NCBI GenBank assembly: GCA_910589035.1
Contig: CAJUSI010000081.1
Location: forward strand, 62,001-126,000
From: an uncultured Acetatifactor sp.
GTDB lineage: Bacteria > Bacillota > Clostridia > Lachnospirales > Lachnospiraceae
Length of the DNA stretch: 64,000 nt
Direction: 5' to 3'
In this document: in pieces, positions 34,503 to 43,233 of the stretch
Layout of the letters: the number at the start of each line of letters is the position of its first letter
Numbering within the stretch: position 1 is the first letter of the stretch
Notes under the pieces: generated by a model
What the model saw: only the letters and a program-made list of their open reading frames with translations
What the model was told of the DNA's origin: nothing
The model's database searches: none
Program-made: the position numbers and the translations under genes

Positions 34503-35588
34503 ATGAAGAGAAAACTATGTGAAAAAGACAAGAGAAAGGCCTTGAAGAGGCTGCTTGCGGCGGTGGCGGCAGAGTTTGCGCTGGCGGCGTTCCTGGTCTG
34601 GTTTTTTGATCCTTTTTACCAGTACCATATGCCTTTTTTCGGTATGGAGACGGTGCTGAATGACAGGGATAACCAGATGCCGGGAACCGTCCGCAATTTT
34701 TCCTATGACAGTGCGCTGGTGGGGTCCTCTGTGGCGGAGAACTTTGACTCCTCCTGGCTGGACGGGAAATACGGGTGCACCACGCTGAAGATTATCAGGG
34801 CTTCCGGCTCCGTTGCGGATCTGCTTTACTATCTGGAGCAGGCCCAGGAGAGACAGGAGCTGAAATATGTCTTCTGGACCCTTGACATTACCGCGGTGGC
34901 ATCTCCCCTGGAGGTAAGCCTGAACAGGGATACCGCGCCCTGGTACCTTCATACCGAGACGGTTCTGGATGATCTGCCCTATGTGTATAATAAAGAGATC
35001 CTGCTGGAGAAGATTCCTTCCATGCTGGCATATGCGCATGAGGGAATAAATACAGGGGGGCAGGCGTATAACTGGGCAAGGGGAAAAGTGTTCAGCGCGG
35101 CCCAGGCCATGCGGGCCTATGACCGCAGCGGCATTGTGCTGGAAGGCGAGCCTGAAGAGGTGGATTTCACCGGAAGCCTGGACGTGATCCATGGAAATGT
35201 GGAATTGCTGACAGATCAGGTGACCGCTCATCCGGACACGGTTTACCGATTTCTGGTGCCGCCGCTGTCCATGATGTGGTGGGACTGCGCCTATGTAAAC
35301 GGACAGCTGGAAGAGCGCTTCTATATCTTGAACCAGGCGGTGTCCGCGCTGCTTCCCTTTGAGAATGTGGAAGTATATTATTTCCAGAATGAAGACTGGA
35401 TTGTCTGCAACCTGGACAATTACATGGACATGGTCCATTACGCCCCGGAGATCAACCAGTACATGCTGGAGCGGATGGGGGCAGGAGAAAACAGGGTGAC
35501 GGAGGAAAACTGGGAGGATACCCTGGAGGAGCTGCGCAGGCTGGCGGAACGAATTTCGAGGGAGGAAATATTCAGGTATTATCAGTAG
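34503..35588 (+). CDS. DltD/AlgJ-like SGNH partner of the MBOAT acyltransferase
   Basis: A 361-residue protein with one N-terminal transmembrane anchor (about 15-37) followed by FDPFYQYHMPFFG. The ectodomain has block I SALVGSSVAENFD (Ser about 74), a WTLDITAVA strand and a C-terminal DMVHYAPEINQYML in which Asp and His match the SGNH catalytic DxxH position. This architecture, next to an MBOAT gene, is typical of the pairs that transfer acyl groups onto extracytoplasmic polysaccharide. If the MBOAT gene is truly broken, this protein would lack its acyl supply. The acyl group and acceptor cannot be read from sequence. Confidence 0.75.
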   Translation: MKRKLCEKDKRKALKRLLAAVAAEFALAAFLVWFFDPFYQYHMPFFGMETVLNDRDNQMPGTVRNFSYDSALVGSSVAENFDSSWLDGKYGCTTLKIIRASGSVADLLYYLEQAQERQELKYVFWTLDITAVASPLEVSLNRDTAPWYLHTETVLDDLPYVYNKEILLEKIPSMLAYAHEGINTGGQAYNWARGKVFSAAQAMRAYDRSGIVLEGEPEEVDFTGSLDVIHGNVELLTDQVTAHPDTVYRFLVPPLSMMWWDCAYVNGQLEERFYILNQAVSALLPFENVEVYYFQNEDWIVCNLDNYMDMVHYAPEINQYMLERMGAGENRVTEENWEDTLEELRRLAERISREEIFRYYQ

Positions 35589-35634
35589 CAGCCCGGACAG
35601 GCTGCTGAACCGTTATGATTAGCGACACCAAAAC

Positions 35635-35663
35635 TTGTTTCTTGCGCCGTTTCATGATACAAT
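35635..35663 (+). promoter_or_regulatory. Promoter for hybrid histidine kinase
   Basis: TTGTTT, a 17-nt spacer, then TACAAT. AGGGGTG before ATG 35705 serves as ribosome binding site. Confidence 0.45.
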
Positions 35664-35704
35664 AGGATGGAATTGTGGAAGAATCGGAACAGGGGTGAAC
35701 TTAC

Positions 35705-38700
35705 ATGGATATCAAAAATTACGAGAAGATTTTGGATACCATACCGGAGACGGGGATCTATGTGGTCCGGGAGGATAATCATGAGATCCTGTACTTTAAC
35801 CGCCGGATACAGGAAATGGAGCCCAGGGCGCGCAGGGGAATGACCTGTGACGGCTTATGGGTTCATTCCTGTGCAAATTGTCCTCTTCTGACCATGGGGG
35901 ACAAGGAGGAAAACAGGACGGTGAGCTACAACGGCTCCGTGGGAAAAGCGATCGACCTTGCGGCAAGGAAAATTATGTGGGGGGACGATATTCCGGCCTG
36001 GCTGGTCACCATGTCGCCCCATACGGATGAGGTGAGTCCGGTTTACCGCAAGATACTGCGGGTCAATCTGATCAGAAACAGCTTCGAGATCGTAAAACCC
36101 GCGGCGGAAGACTGGTTTGCGGACAATGAGCAGTACACCTTTTCCCAATGGCTGGAGCGCTTTACGAAGAACGGCATTATTCACCCGGATGACACGGACC
36201 GGTTCCTGAGCTTTACGCATCTGGATTATCTCAAGAGCGCACTCCTGGCAGGAAGGAAAATGCTCTTTTGCAGTTACAGACGCCGCTCCCCAGACGGATT
36301 CCGGTGGAATCTGATGGAAGTGGTGCCCGATTCCGGATATACGGATAAAGAGCAGATCATCCTTTTGTATATAAAGGATGTGCAGGATATGCTGAAGGAA
36401 AGCCTGGAGCTGGATGAATCAAGCGTCAGGCTGCAGGAAGTGACCAGGACTCTGGGAGAACAGAACCTGGGAGTCTATGCCATAGATTTAATTGAGGGAA
36501 AGGTCAGCCTGATCCGGGAGGCCGGAAACAATCAGGAGGGATGGGGATCCCAGAATTTGATGTGGGATCTGGTATTGTCCTCCCGGCTGGCGAGACAGAT
36601 CCATGAAGAGGATCGGGATAAATTTTCCGGGAAATTCTCTACCGGGGGGCTGCGGCTTGCAAGGGACGAAGGCCTTCAGAAGACGGATATGCTCTGCCGG
36701 TGGAAGAACGGGGAGGAATACCGGTATGTGGCTGTGATCGCTTATTTCGGAAGAAATCAGGGAACCAGGGAGCATGTGGTTCTGGCCTTTCAGGATGTGG
36801 ATAAACGTGTACGTCAGGAACAGGCTCTGTCCCAGAGGGATATGCAGATGGCCGCCATTCTGAAATCCCGTTTCGGAGTGATGACCACTGTCTATCTGGA
36901 CAGCGACCGGTGCGAGCGCTTTTGGCTCAATGAAAATGCGCAGGCGAAGAATTCCGTAAGCGGCAGGTACACGCATTATTACCGAAAGGCGCTGCAGGAG
37001 GCTGTGGCTCCGGAGGATGCGGACGGCTTCCGCAGGGTTATGGATCCGGGACATCTGCGGGAAAAGGCCCAAAACACCCAGGACTATGCGGAGGAGATCT
37101 GTCAGTACCGGATGCAGCGGCAGGAGGTGCAGTGGCTGGAGCAGCATGTGACTTATATCCGCAGAGGGGAGCAGGTTCTGGTCAACATCCTGGGCCGGGA
37201 TATTACGAAGGAGAAGCTTCAGGAAGAAGCCAGGCTGAAGAAGGCCCAGGAGCAGGCCAATATTATCGGCAGTCTCAGCAGTATGTTTGTTTCGACCTAC
37301 TATGCGGATCTGGAAAAGGGGAAGTTCCGCACCGTCACACAGCTGGGGGAAGTGGAAAAGGTTCTGGGAAAGGTGACGGATTACATGACGGCTCTCAGAA
37401 TCTATGCGGATACCTTTGTCCATCCGGAGGACAGGGCGGATTATCTGTATACCATGAGTGCCAGGAATCTGAGACAGGTCCTTGGGCCGGACCAGCCCTT
37501 TGTCACATTCGCCTACCGGAAACATCCGGAGCATACGGATGCCGGGCAGGAAGGATGGATCCGCGCCACGGCGGTAATGGCCCAGGCCGACAGCGAGGGA
37601 AAAGCCAAGGTTATTGTATATGCGGCCCAGGACGTGACGGAGAGCAAGCGGAAGGAGATGCGGGAGCAGCGGGCCATTCAGGCGGCCTGCGAGGCGGCAA
37701 ACCATGCCAACGCCTCCAAAACCGAGTTCCTCTCCCGGATGAGCCATGATATCAGAACCCCCATGAACGGGATTATAGGCATGACACGGATTGCCTCCGA
37801 CCATATGGATGACCAGGCCAGGGTTCAGGACTGCCTTGGAAAGATCAGGGTTTCCAGCGCAAACCTGCTGGGGCTGGTGAACGAGATTCTGGATATGAAC
37901 GACATAGAGTCCGGAAATGTGGATCTGGTGTCGGATTCTTTCCGCCTGTCCGACCTGGTGCGGAGCGTGTCCGAGGCTGTTTTGCCCAATGTACAGGAGA
38001 AGGGGCTGAGCCTGATGGTTCATCCCATGCAGGTGGTGCATGAGGATGTGACAGGGGACTGGAACCGCCTGCAGCAGATTTTCCTGAATATTTTGGGAAA
38101 TTCCGTGAAATTTACGCCCGCCGGAGGAAATCTGGAGATGACCGTCACCGAGCGGGAAGCGAAAAAGTACGGATGCTGTTCCTATGATTTCGTATTTACG
38201 GATAACGGAATCGGCATGAAGGAGGAGTTTGTAGCCCATATCTTCGAGCCCTTCAGCCGGGAGGAGGATTCCCGGGTCAGCAAGGTGGAGGGAACCGGAC
38301 TGGGGATGACGATTGCCCAGAACTTTGTCCGTATGATGGGCGGAAGCATCGGTGTGGAGAGCGCTCCGGGCAGGGGGACAAAGGTTACGGTAACCCTGCT
38401 GCTGAAGCTGCAGAATCCGGAAGGCGCGGAGAGAGACGGAAACGGGCAGGATGATCTGCATTCTTCCGACGAACCGTTCCGGGGATTCCGCGTGCTCCTG
38501 GTGGAAGACAATGTGATCAATCAGGAGATCGCCATGGAAATCATCGGAGCCACCGGCGCGGAGGTGGAATGCGCCTCGGACGGCAGGGAAGGACTGAACC
38601 GTTTCGGCACTATGCCGGAGGGCTATTTCGATATGATTTTCATGGATATTCAGATGCCGGTGATGAACGGTTATGAGGCCACGCGGGCTATCAGGAAGCT

Positions 38701-38872
38701 GCCCAAAAGCGATGCGCTGTCCGTCCCGATCGTGGCGCTATCCGCCAATTCCTTTGCGGAGGATATCAATGCCAGCCGGGGAGCGGGGATGAACGAGCAC
38801 ATGACGAAGCCCCTGGAGGTGCCCCAGCTGATCGCGGTGATGAGCCGGTGGCTGAAGCCGCGAGGAAACTGA
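35705..38872 (+). CDS. Cytosolic PAS-type hybrid histidine kinase with receiver domain
   Basis: A 1055-residue signalling protein without transmembrane segments. Several PAS-like regions fill about residues 1-650; the first (IPETGIYVVREDNHEILYFN) contains a CANC cysteine pair. HisKA follows with FLSRMSHDIRTPMNGI (His about 681), an HATPase domain (about 780-905) with QIFLNILGNSVKF, DNGIGM and GTGLGMTIAQ, and a receiver domain (about 928-1050) with LVEDNVINQE and phosphoacceptor Asp981 in FMDIQMPVMNG. No response regulator with a DNA-binding domain is adjacent, so the output is unknown. Its position inside the glycan locus suggests, but does not show, control of the locus. Confidence 0.9.
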   Translation: MDIKNYEKILDTIPETGIYVVREDNHEILYFNRRIQEMEPRARRGMTCDGLWVHSCANCPLLTMGDKEENRTVSYNGSVGKAIDLAARKIMWGDDIPAWLVTMSPHTDEVSPVYRKILRVNLIRNSFEIVKPAAEDWFADNEQYTFSQWLERFTKNGIIHPDDTDRFLSFTHLDYLKSALLAGRKMLFCSYRRRSPDGFRWNLMEVVPDSGYTDKEQIILLYIKDVQDMLKESLELDESSVRLQEVTRTLGEQNLGVYAIDLIEGKVSLIREAGNNQEGWGSQNLMWDLVLSSRLARQIHEEDRDKFSGKFSTGGLRLARDEGLQKTDMLCRWKNGEEYRYVAVIAYFGRNQGTREHVVLAFQDVDKRVRQEQALSQRDMQMAAILKSRFGVMTTVYLDSDRCERFWLNENAQAKNSVSGRYTHYYRKALQEAVAPEDADGFRRVMDPGHLREKAQNTQDYAEEICQYRMQRQEVQWLEQHVTYIRRGEQVLVNILGRDITKEKLQEEARLKKAQEQANIIGSLSSMFVSTYYADLEKGKFRTVTQLGEVEKVLGKVTDYMTALRIYADTFVHPEDRADYLYTMSARNLRQVLGPDQPFVTFAYRKHPEHTDAGQEGWIRATAVMAQADSEGKAKVIVYAAQDVTESKRKEMREQRAIQAACEAANHANASKTEFLSRMSHDIRTPMNGIIGMTRIASDHMDDQARVQDCLGKIRVSSANLLGLVNEILDMNDIESGNVDLVSDSFRLSDLVRSVSEAVLPNVQEKGLSLMVHPMQVVHEDVTGDWNRLQQIFLNILGNSVKFTPAGGNLEMTVTEREAKKYGCCSYDFVFTDNGIGMKEEFVAHIFEPFSREEDSRVSKVEGTGLGMTIAQNFVRMMGGSIGVESAPGRGTKVTVTLLLKLQNPEGAERDGNGQDDLHSSDEPFRGFRVLLVEDNVINQEIAMEIIGATGAEVECASDGREGLNRFGTMPEGYFDMIFMDIQMPVMNGYEATRAIRKLPKSDALSVPIVALSANSFAEDINASRGAGMNEHMTKPLEVPQLIAVMSRWLKPRGN

Positions 38873-39031
38873 AATTATAGTGGAATAATTCAGGTGCGTA
38901 TGTTAAAATAAGGAAAAGCGGCGCATTCGGACAGGCGCGGACTGCGGATGCGGGAAGGGCACATAAAATCTCCGGGGAGGCTGTGTGCATAATTATGAAA
39001 TTCAGGACCGCGCAGAAAAGAGGGAGAGCAT

Positions 39032-40753
39032 ATGAGTTTTATGGATGAGTATCGTTTCTGGCTGGAGGACGACTATTTCGACCAGGGGACAAAGGACGAA
39101 CTGGAGGCTATCAGGGACAATCAGGGGGAGATTGAAGACCGGTTCTATAAAGAGCTGGAATTCGGTACGGGAGGCCTGCGGGGCGTGATCGGCGCCGGAA
39201 CCAACCGCATGAACATATACACGGTTCGGAAAGCCACCCAGGGCCTGGCTAATTTTATCCTGAAGAACGGGACCCAGGATAAGGGCGTTGCCATCGCCTA
39301 TGATTCCAGACGGATGTCCCCCGAGTTTGCGGATGTGGCCGCTCTGTGCCTGGCTGCCAACGGCATCAGGGCCTATGTGTTCGATGCCCTTCGTCCTACA
39401 CCTGAGCTTTCCTTCGCCCTGCGTACTCTGGGGTGTACGGCAGGCATCGTGGTGACTGCCAGCCACAATCCTCCGGAGTATAACGGCTACAAGGTATACT
39501 GGGAGGACGGCGCACAGGTGACCGCGCCCTACGATAAGCAGATCATTGAGGAAGTAAAGGCCATCAGGGATTATCACACCGTGAAGACCATGGACAAGGC
39601 GGAAGCTATGGAAAAAGGCCTGTACCGTGTGATCGGTAAGGAAATTGACGATGCCTACATGGCTGAACTGAAGAAGCAGATCATCCATCCGGAAGTGATC
39701 GCGGAAGTGGCCGACGATATCAAGATTGTATACACGCCTCTGTGCGGCACCGGGAACGTTCCCGCAAGGCGCATTCTGTCCGAGCTGGGCTTTAAGCATG
39801 TGTATGTGGTGCCCGAGCAGGAGAACCCGGATCCGAACTTTACTACACTGGAGTACCCCAATCCCGAGGATCCCAAGGCATTTACCTATGCATTGCGCCT
39901 GGCTAAGGAGAAGGACGCGGATATCGTCCTGGCAACGGACCCGGATGCGGACCGCCTGGGTGTATACGCCAGGGATTCCAGGACCGGGGAGTATGTGCCC
40001 TTCACGGGAAATATGTCCGGCATGCTGATTGCGGAGTATATCCTGCGGGAGAGAACCGCTACCAATACCATGCCCGGGAATCCGGCTCTGGTGACCACCA
40101 TTGTTACGACGAATATGACCAGGCCCATCACCCGGACCTACGGCGTGAAACTGATCGAAGTGCTCACAGGCTTCAAGTTCATCGGCGAGCAGATCAAGCT
40201 CTTCGAGAGGAGCGGCAGCAACAATTATGTATTCGGCCTGGAGGAGAGCTACGGCTGCCTGGCCGGAACCCATGCCAGGGATAAGGACGCCATCGTAGCT
40301 GTCATGTGTCTCTGCGAGGTGGCGGCCTACTGCAAGAAGCATGGCAAGACCCTCTGGGATATGATGCTGGATACCTATGAGAAGTACGGCTATTATAAGG
40401 AGTCCCAGTACACCATCACCCTGAAGGGCATCGACGGATCCAGGCAGATCGCGGAAATCATGGATAAGCTGCGCCAGAACCCGCCCAAAGCCTTCGGTGA
40501 GCGCCAGGTGCTGAAGTTCAGGGATTACGATACGGACCGCCTTGTGGACATGGTGACAGGGGAAGAGGGCAAGACCGGCCTGCCGAAGTCAAATGTGCTG
40601 TATTTCGAACTTCCCGATGACGCATGGTGCTGTGCACGTCCCTCCGGTACGGAGCCCAAGATCAAGTTCTACATGGGAGTGAAGGGTACGAGTCTCAAGG
40701 ATGCCCAGGAGAAGCTGGAGAAGCTGACAGAGGATCTGAAGGCTGTGCTGTAA
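39032..40753 (+). CDS. pgcA: Phosphoglucomutase/phosphomannomutase (PgcA-like)
   Basis: Alpha-D-phosphohexomutase of 573 residues, interconverting glucose-6-phosphate and glucose-1-phosphate in the cytosol and so supplying RmlA. FGTGGLRGVIGAGTNRMN starts the fold. Phosphoserine loop TASHNPPEYNGYK, metal loop DPDADRLGVY, sugar loop GLEESYGC and phosphate-binding RPSGTEPKIKFY are all present. A good GGGAGAG site precedes ATG 39032 and a terminator follows at 40768. The symbol is by family analogy; glucose versus mannose specificity is not certain. Confidence 0.93.
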   Translation: MSFMDEYRFWLEDDYFDQGTKDELEAIRDNQGEIEDRFYKELEFGTGGLRGVIGAGTNRMNIYTVRKATQGLANFILKNGTQDKGVAIAYDSRRMSPEFADVAALCLAANGIRAYVFDALRPTPELSFALRTLGCTAGIVVTASHNPPEYNGYKVYWEDGAQVTAPYDKQIIEEVKAIRDYHTVKTMDKAEAMEKGLYRVIGKEIDDAYMAELKKQIIHPEVIAEVADDIKIVYTPLCGTGNVPARRILSELGFKHVYVVPEQENPDPNFTTLEYPNPEDPKAFTYALRLAKEKDADIVLATDPDADRLGVYARDSRTGEYVPFTGNMSGMLIAEYILRERTATNTMPGNPALVTTIVTTNMTRPITRTYGVKLIEVLTGFKFIGEQIKLFERSGSNNYVFGLEESYGCLAGTHARDKDAIVAVMCLCEVAAYCKKHGKTLWDMMLDTYEKYGYYKESQYTITLKGIDGSRQIAEIMDKLRQNPPKAFGERQVLKFRDYDTDRLVDMVTGEEGKTGLPKSNVLYFELPDDAWCCARPSGTEPKIKFYMGVKGTSLKDAQEKLEKLTEDLKAVL

Positions 40754-40767
40754 CAGAGATAAGGACG

Positions 40768-40803
40768 AATCCCCGGAAGGACAGACCGCCTCCGGGGATT
40801 TCT
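40768..40803 (+). terminator. Rho-independent terminator after phosphoglucomutase
   Basis: AATCCCCGGA pairs perfectly with TCCGGGGATT (10 bp) and is followed by TCTTAT. Confidence 0.75.
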
Positions 40804-40831
40804 TATATCATGGACTTCACGAAAGCGGCGC

Positions 40832-40860
40832 TTGTTATTCTGCGGAATCTGACATATACT
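40832..40860 (+). promoter_or_regulatory. Sigma-A promoter
   Basis: TTGTTA, a 17-nt spacer, then TATACT, about 30 nt before the small exported-protein gene at 40891. Confidence 0.5.
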
Positions 40861-40890
40861 GATAGGAAAGAGAAGGAAGAGGTGACGCTT

Positions 40891-41283
40891 ATGAAGAGAA
40901 GAAAATGGCTGACAGCCGCCGCCGTTTCCGCTTTGCTCTGCGTTCTCATGGGAGTAATATGGTTTCTGGTGCCAGTTCAGGCGGGCACAGGGTTTTATAT
41001 TGCGGCAGAGGAACCCATGGTGGTTTTTCTGGGCAGATACGGGGAGCCGGTGGTGATGCGAAGCAGTGAGGGAAGGCGCAAAATGTTTCAAAAGCTGAGG
41101 ACAGGCGACAGAATTCTGGTTTTTCATGACGGCAGGATGATGCTGTCCTATCCGGCGCAGCTGAATGTGTTTTTCTGCATACGCCTGAGAAAAGGGGATG
41201 CTTCCGACCTTCCGGAAGGAGCCCTGGAATCTCTGGAAGAAATGGGATGGATTCAGGGAGGCGGTTTTGGGAAAAGTGAATAG
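40891..41283 (+). CDS. Small exported or membrane-anchored protein, unknown function
   Basis: A 130-residue protein with a classical N-terminal signal/anchor (MKRRKW, then a hydrophobic run to about residue 27). The exported part contains GDRILVFHDGRMMLSYPAQ; this DG...SYPAQ pattern recalls small DUF3221-like exported proteins, a tentative memory-based link. The start is ATG 40891 with GGAAGAGGTG upstream and the promoter at 40832. The end overlaps the next gene (TTG 41267) by 17 nt, so the two are likely coupled. Confidence 0.65.
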   Translation: MKRRKWLTAAAVSALLCVLMGVIWFLVPVQAGTGFYIAAEEPMVVFLGRYGEPVVMRSSEGRRKMFQKLRTGDRILVFHDGRMMLSYPAQLNVFFCIRLRKGDASDLPEGALESLEEMGWIQGGGFGKSE

Positions 41284-42763
41284 GGCTAATCTGAAGAAAA
41301 CCATATCTTATTTAAAGAGGAACGGTCCGGGAAAGACCTGGTATGCGGTTCGGGAGAGGCTGGAAGAGAGAAAGCAGCCGCCTTATGTCTGGATTCCGCC
41401 TTCAGAGGCAGAGCTGGAGCGCCAGCGCACCGATTGGAAAGAGAGGGGACTTTCTGCCTCCTTCAGCATCCTGGTGCCTGCCTATAGGACAAAACCGGAA
41501 TACCTCCGGGAATTGCTGGATTCTCTGTGTCGTCAGACCTATCCAAAATGGGAATTGCTCCTGGCGGATGCTACGGAGGACCACAGCGTGGAAAGGGTGG
41601 CCGGGGAATACACCGACGCCCGGATTCGCTATATCCGTCTGAAGCAGAATGGGGGTATTGCGGAAAATTCGAATCAGGTGCTCTCTTACATCACCGGAGA
41701 TTATGCAGGATTGCTGGATCACGATGATGTGCTGACACCGGATGCCCTGTATGAGATGGCGGCGGCAATAGAAGAGCGGAGGCGGCGGGGAAGCGCTCCC
41801 CGGGTGCTGTATTCCGATGAGGATAAATGCAATGGGGACCGGACACAATATTATGAGCCGAATTTCAAGGAAGATTTTAATCTGGACTTACTGTTGAGCA
41901 ATAATTATATCTGTCATTTTCTTGTGATGGAGAAAACGCTGATACAGAAGCTGAAATTCCGTTCGGAATATGACGGCGCGCAGGACTACGACCTGGTGCT
42001 GAGGGCGGCGGCAGAGCTTGGGACCGCCATGCCGCGGCAGGGCGCAAAGCTCCGGCAGATTCCACTGTCCCGTCAAATACCGGAGCCGCAGCAAAATGCC
42101 GTTCCGCAGCCGGGTGCCGGACTTCAGCAATCGGCCGGAATGCCCAAAGCTGCAAAAGCACCTGGAGAAAAAGGAGAAAGCATCCTTCACATTCCCAGAG
42201 TGCTCTACCACTGGAGGTGCCATACCGGCTCCACTGCGGAGAATCCGGAAAGCAAGCGCTATGCCTATGAAGCCGGACGCCGGGCGGTGCAGGATTATGC
42301 CGACAGGGCCGGCTGGCGGTCAAGGGCGGAGGACACGGACCATGTGGGCTTCTACAGGCTTCGGTATGAAGGCGGCATCTTTGAAAGCCGTCCGGATGTG
42401 GGAACCGTCGGAGGCCGGCTGGTGAGCAGGGGGCGTGTCGCAGGAGGGAGACTGACGGAAGAAGGGAAAGCCATGTATGCAGGTCTCCCTGTCCGCTACA
42501 GCGGTTATCTTCACCGCGCGGTATTACATCAGGACGCTTATGCGGTGGATCTCCGAAATATTCAGGTGCGGCCGGAATGCAGGGAGCTTTTCCGGCAGAT
42601 CACGGGGGTTTCCTATCAGACGGTTCCGGGAAGGGATATTTTCGACGTCTCGCGGCTTCCCGGGGACTGCGATATCCTCCTCCTCAGCCTGGAATTTGGC
42701 AGGGCGGTCCGGGAGGCGGGATACCGAAACCTGTATCTGCCGGAGAGAACCGTAATACTGTGA
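41267..42763 (+). CDS. GT2 glycosyltransferase with degenerate second domain
   Basis: A 498-residue protein starting at TTG 41267, with GGGAGG 7 nt ahead, inside the end of the preceding gene. The GT-A domain (about 65-330) has FSILVPAYRTKPEYL, LLADATED, GLLDHDDVLTP and YHWRCHTGS. About 50 Gln/Pro-rich residues (about 250-304) interrupt it between LRAAAEL and LHIPRVLYHW, which are normally adjacent. The C-terminal third corresponds to pieces of the second domain seen in the transferase at 30713 (VGTVGGRLVSRGRVAGG), but the nucleotide-binding half and DxD are missing. Probably one active domain; acceptor unknown. Confidence 0.8.
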   Translation: MGKVNRANLKKTISYLKRNGPGKTWYAVRERLEERKQPPYVWIPPSEAELERQRTDWKERGLSASFSILVPAYRTKPEYLRELLDSLCRQTYPKWELLLADATEDHSVERVAGEYTDARIRYIRLKQNGGIAENSNQVLSYITGDYAGLLDHDDVLTPDALYEMAAAIEERRRRGSAPRVLYSDEDKCNGDRTQYYEPNFKEDFNLDLLLSNNYICHFLVMEKTLIQKLKFRSEYDGAQDYDLVLRAAAELGTAMPRQGAKLRQIPLSRQIPEPQQNAVPQPGAGLQQSAGMPKAAKAPGEKGESILHIPRVLYHWRCHTGSTAENPESKRYAYEAGRRAVQDYADRAGWRSRAEDTDHVGFYRLRYEGGIFESRPDVGTVGGRLVSRGRVAGGRLTEEGKAMYAGLPVRYSGYLHRAVLHQDAYAVDLRNIQVRPECRELFRQITGVSYQTVPGRDIFDVSRLPGDCDILLLSLEFGRAVREAGYRNLYLPERTVIL

Positions 42764-43233
42764 CCGTTTTCTTCCGGGGAAGTCCTGTTTCGTGAACCGT
42801 ATAGCTCATTGTGAATAGCCCTTTGTTCATTATGCTTGGCGGTGCCGGTTTTCATTCCTGTATTCGAGGCGTCAAACATGTGGTTCATCCGTATGGGTTA
42901 TGCTAGAGCGTGTTTGAAAATTCATTCCCGCCATCTGCCGCGGGAACCGTGTCCCCACATTTGCGGTATATTTGGCCCTCGTTCGGTCAACGTAGCCCAC
43001 TACGCCTCCCTCATTCGGGTCAAATCTCCCACAAATTGGGACGCACATCTGGCAGAAAGCAATTTTCAAACACGCTCTAGAATGAATGGACAGGCCGGCC
43101 AGTCCCGCTTGGACGGAAAGCAGTGGAGCAAATCTGCCTGATATGCATGCACAGTAGAGTATGAGTTTGAAGCCAGACTTTCATACAACGGCACCTGGTG
43201 CATGGAAATACGAAGCACACAAGGAGTATAACT
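42764..43233 (+). other. Intergenic region occupied by a MITE-like element
   Basis: No gene is seen. The centre is the 176-bp element at 42904-43079. The flanks are unremarkable and end in AAGGAG before the gene at 43234. Confidence 0.5.
42904..43079. mobile_element. MITE-like element, copy 1
   Basis: 176 bp with perfect 19-bp terminal inverted repeats (TAGAGCGTGTTTGAAAATT and its complement), no coding capacity and TA at both ends, suggesting a TA target. The same element occurs in opposite orientation at 56450-56624. The sub-terminal sequences ATTCCCGCCATCTGCCGCGG and CTGGCAGAAAGC identify the two ends. Confidence 0.75.

Noticed and set aside
36488..38461. 657-codon open frame on the minus strand
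   Set aside because: Antisense to the hybrid histidine kinase; rich in His/Leu/Pro without any family motif, and no ribosome binding site.
41198..41266. ATG 41198 as start of the GT2 gene at 41267
   Set aside because: It would overlap the preceding gene by 86 nt and has no ribosome binding site; TTG 41267 follows GGGAGG.
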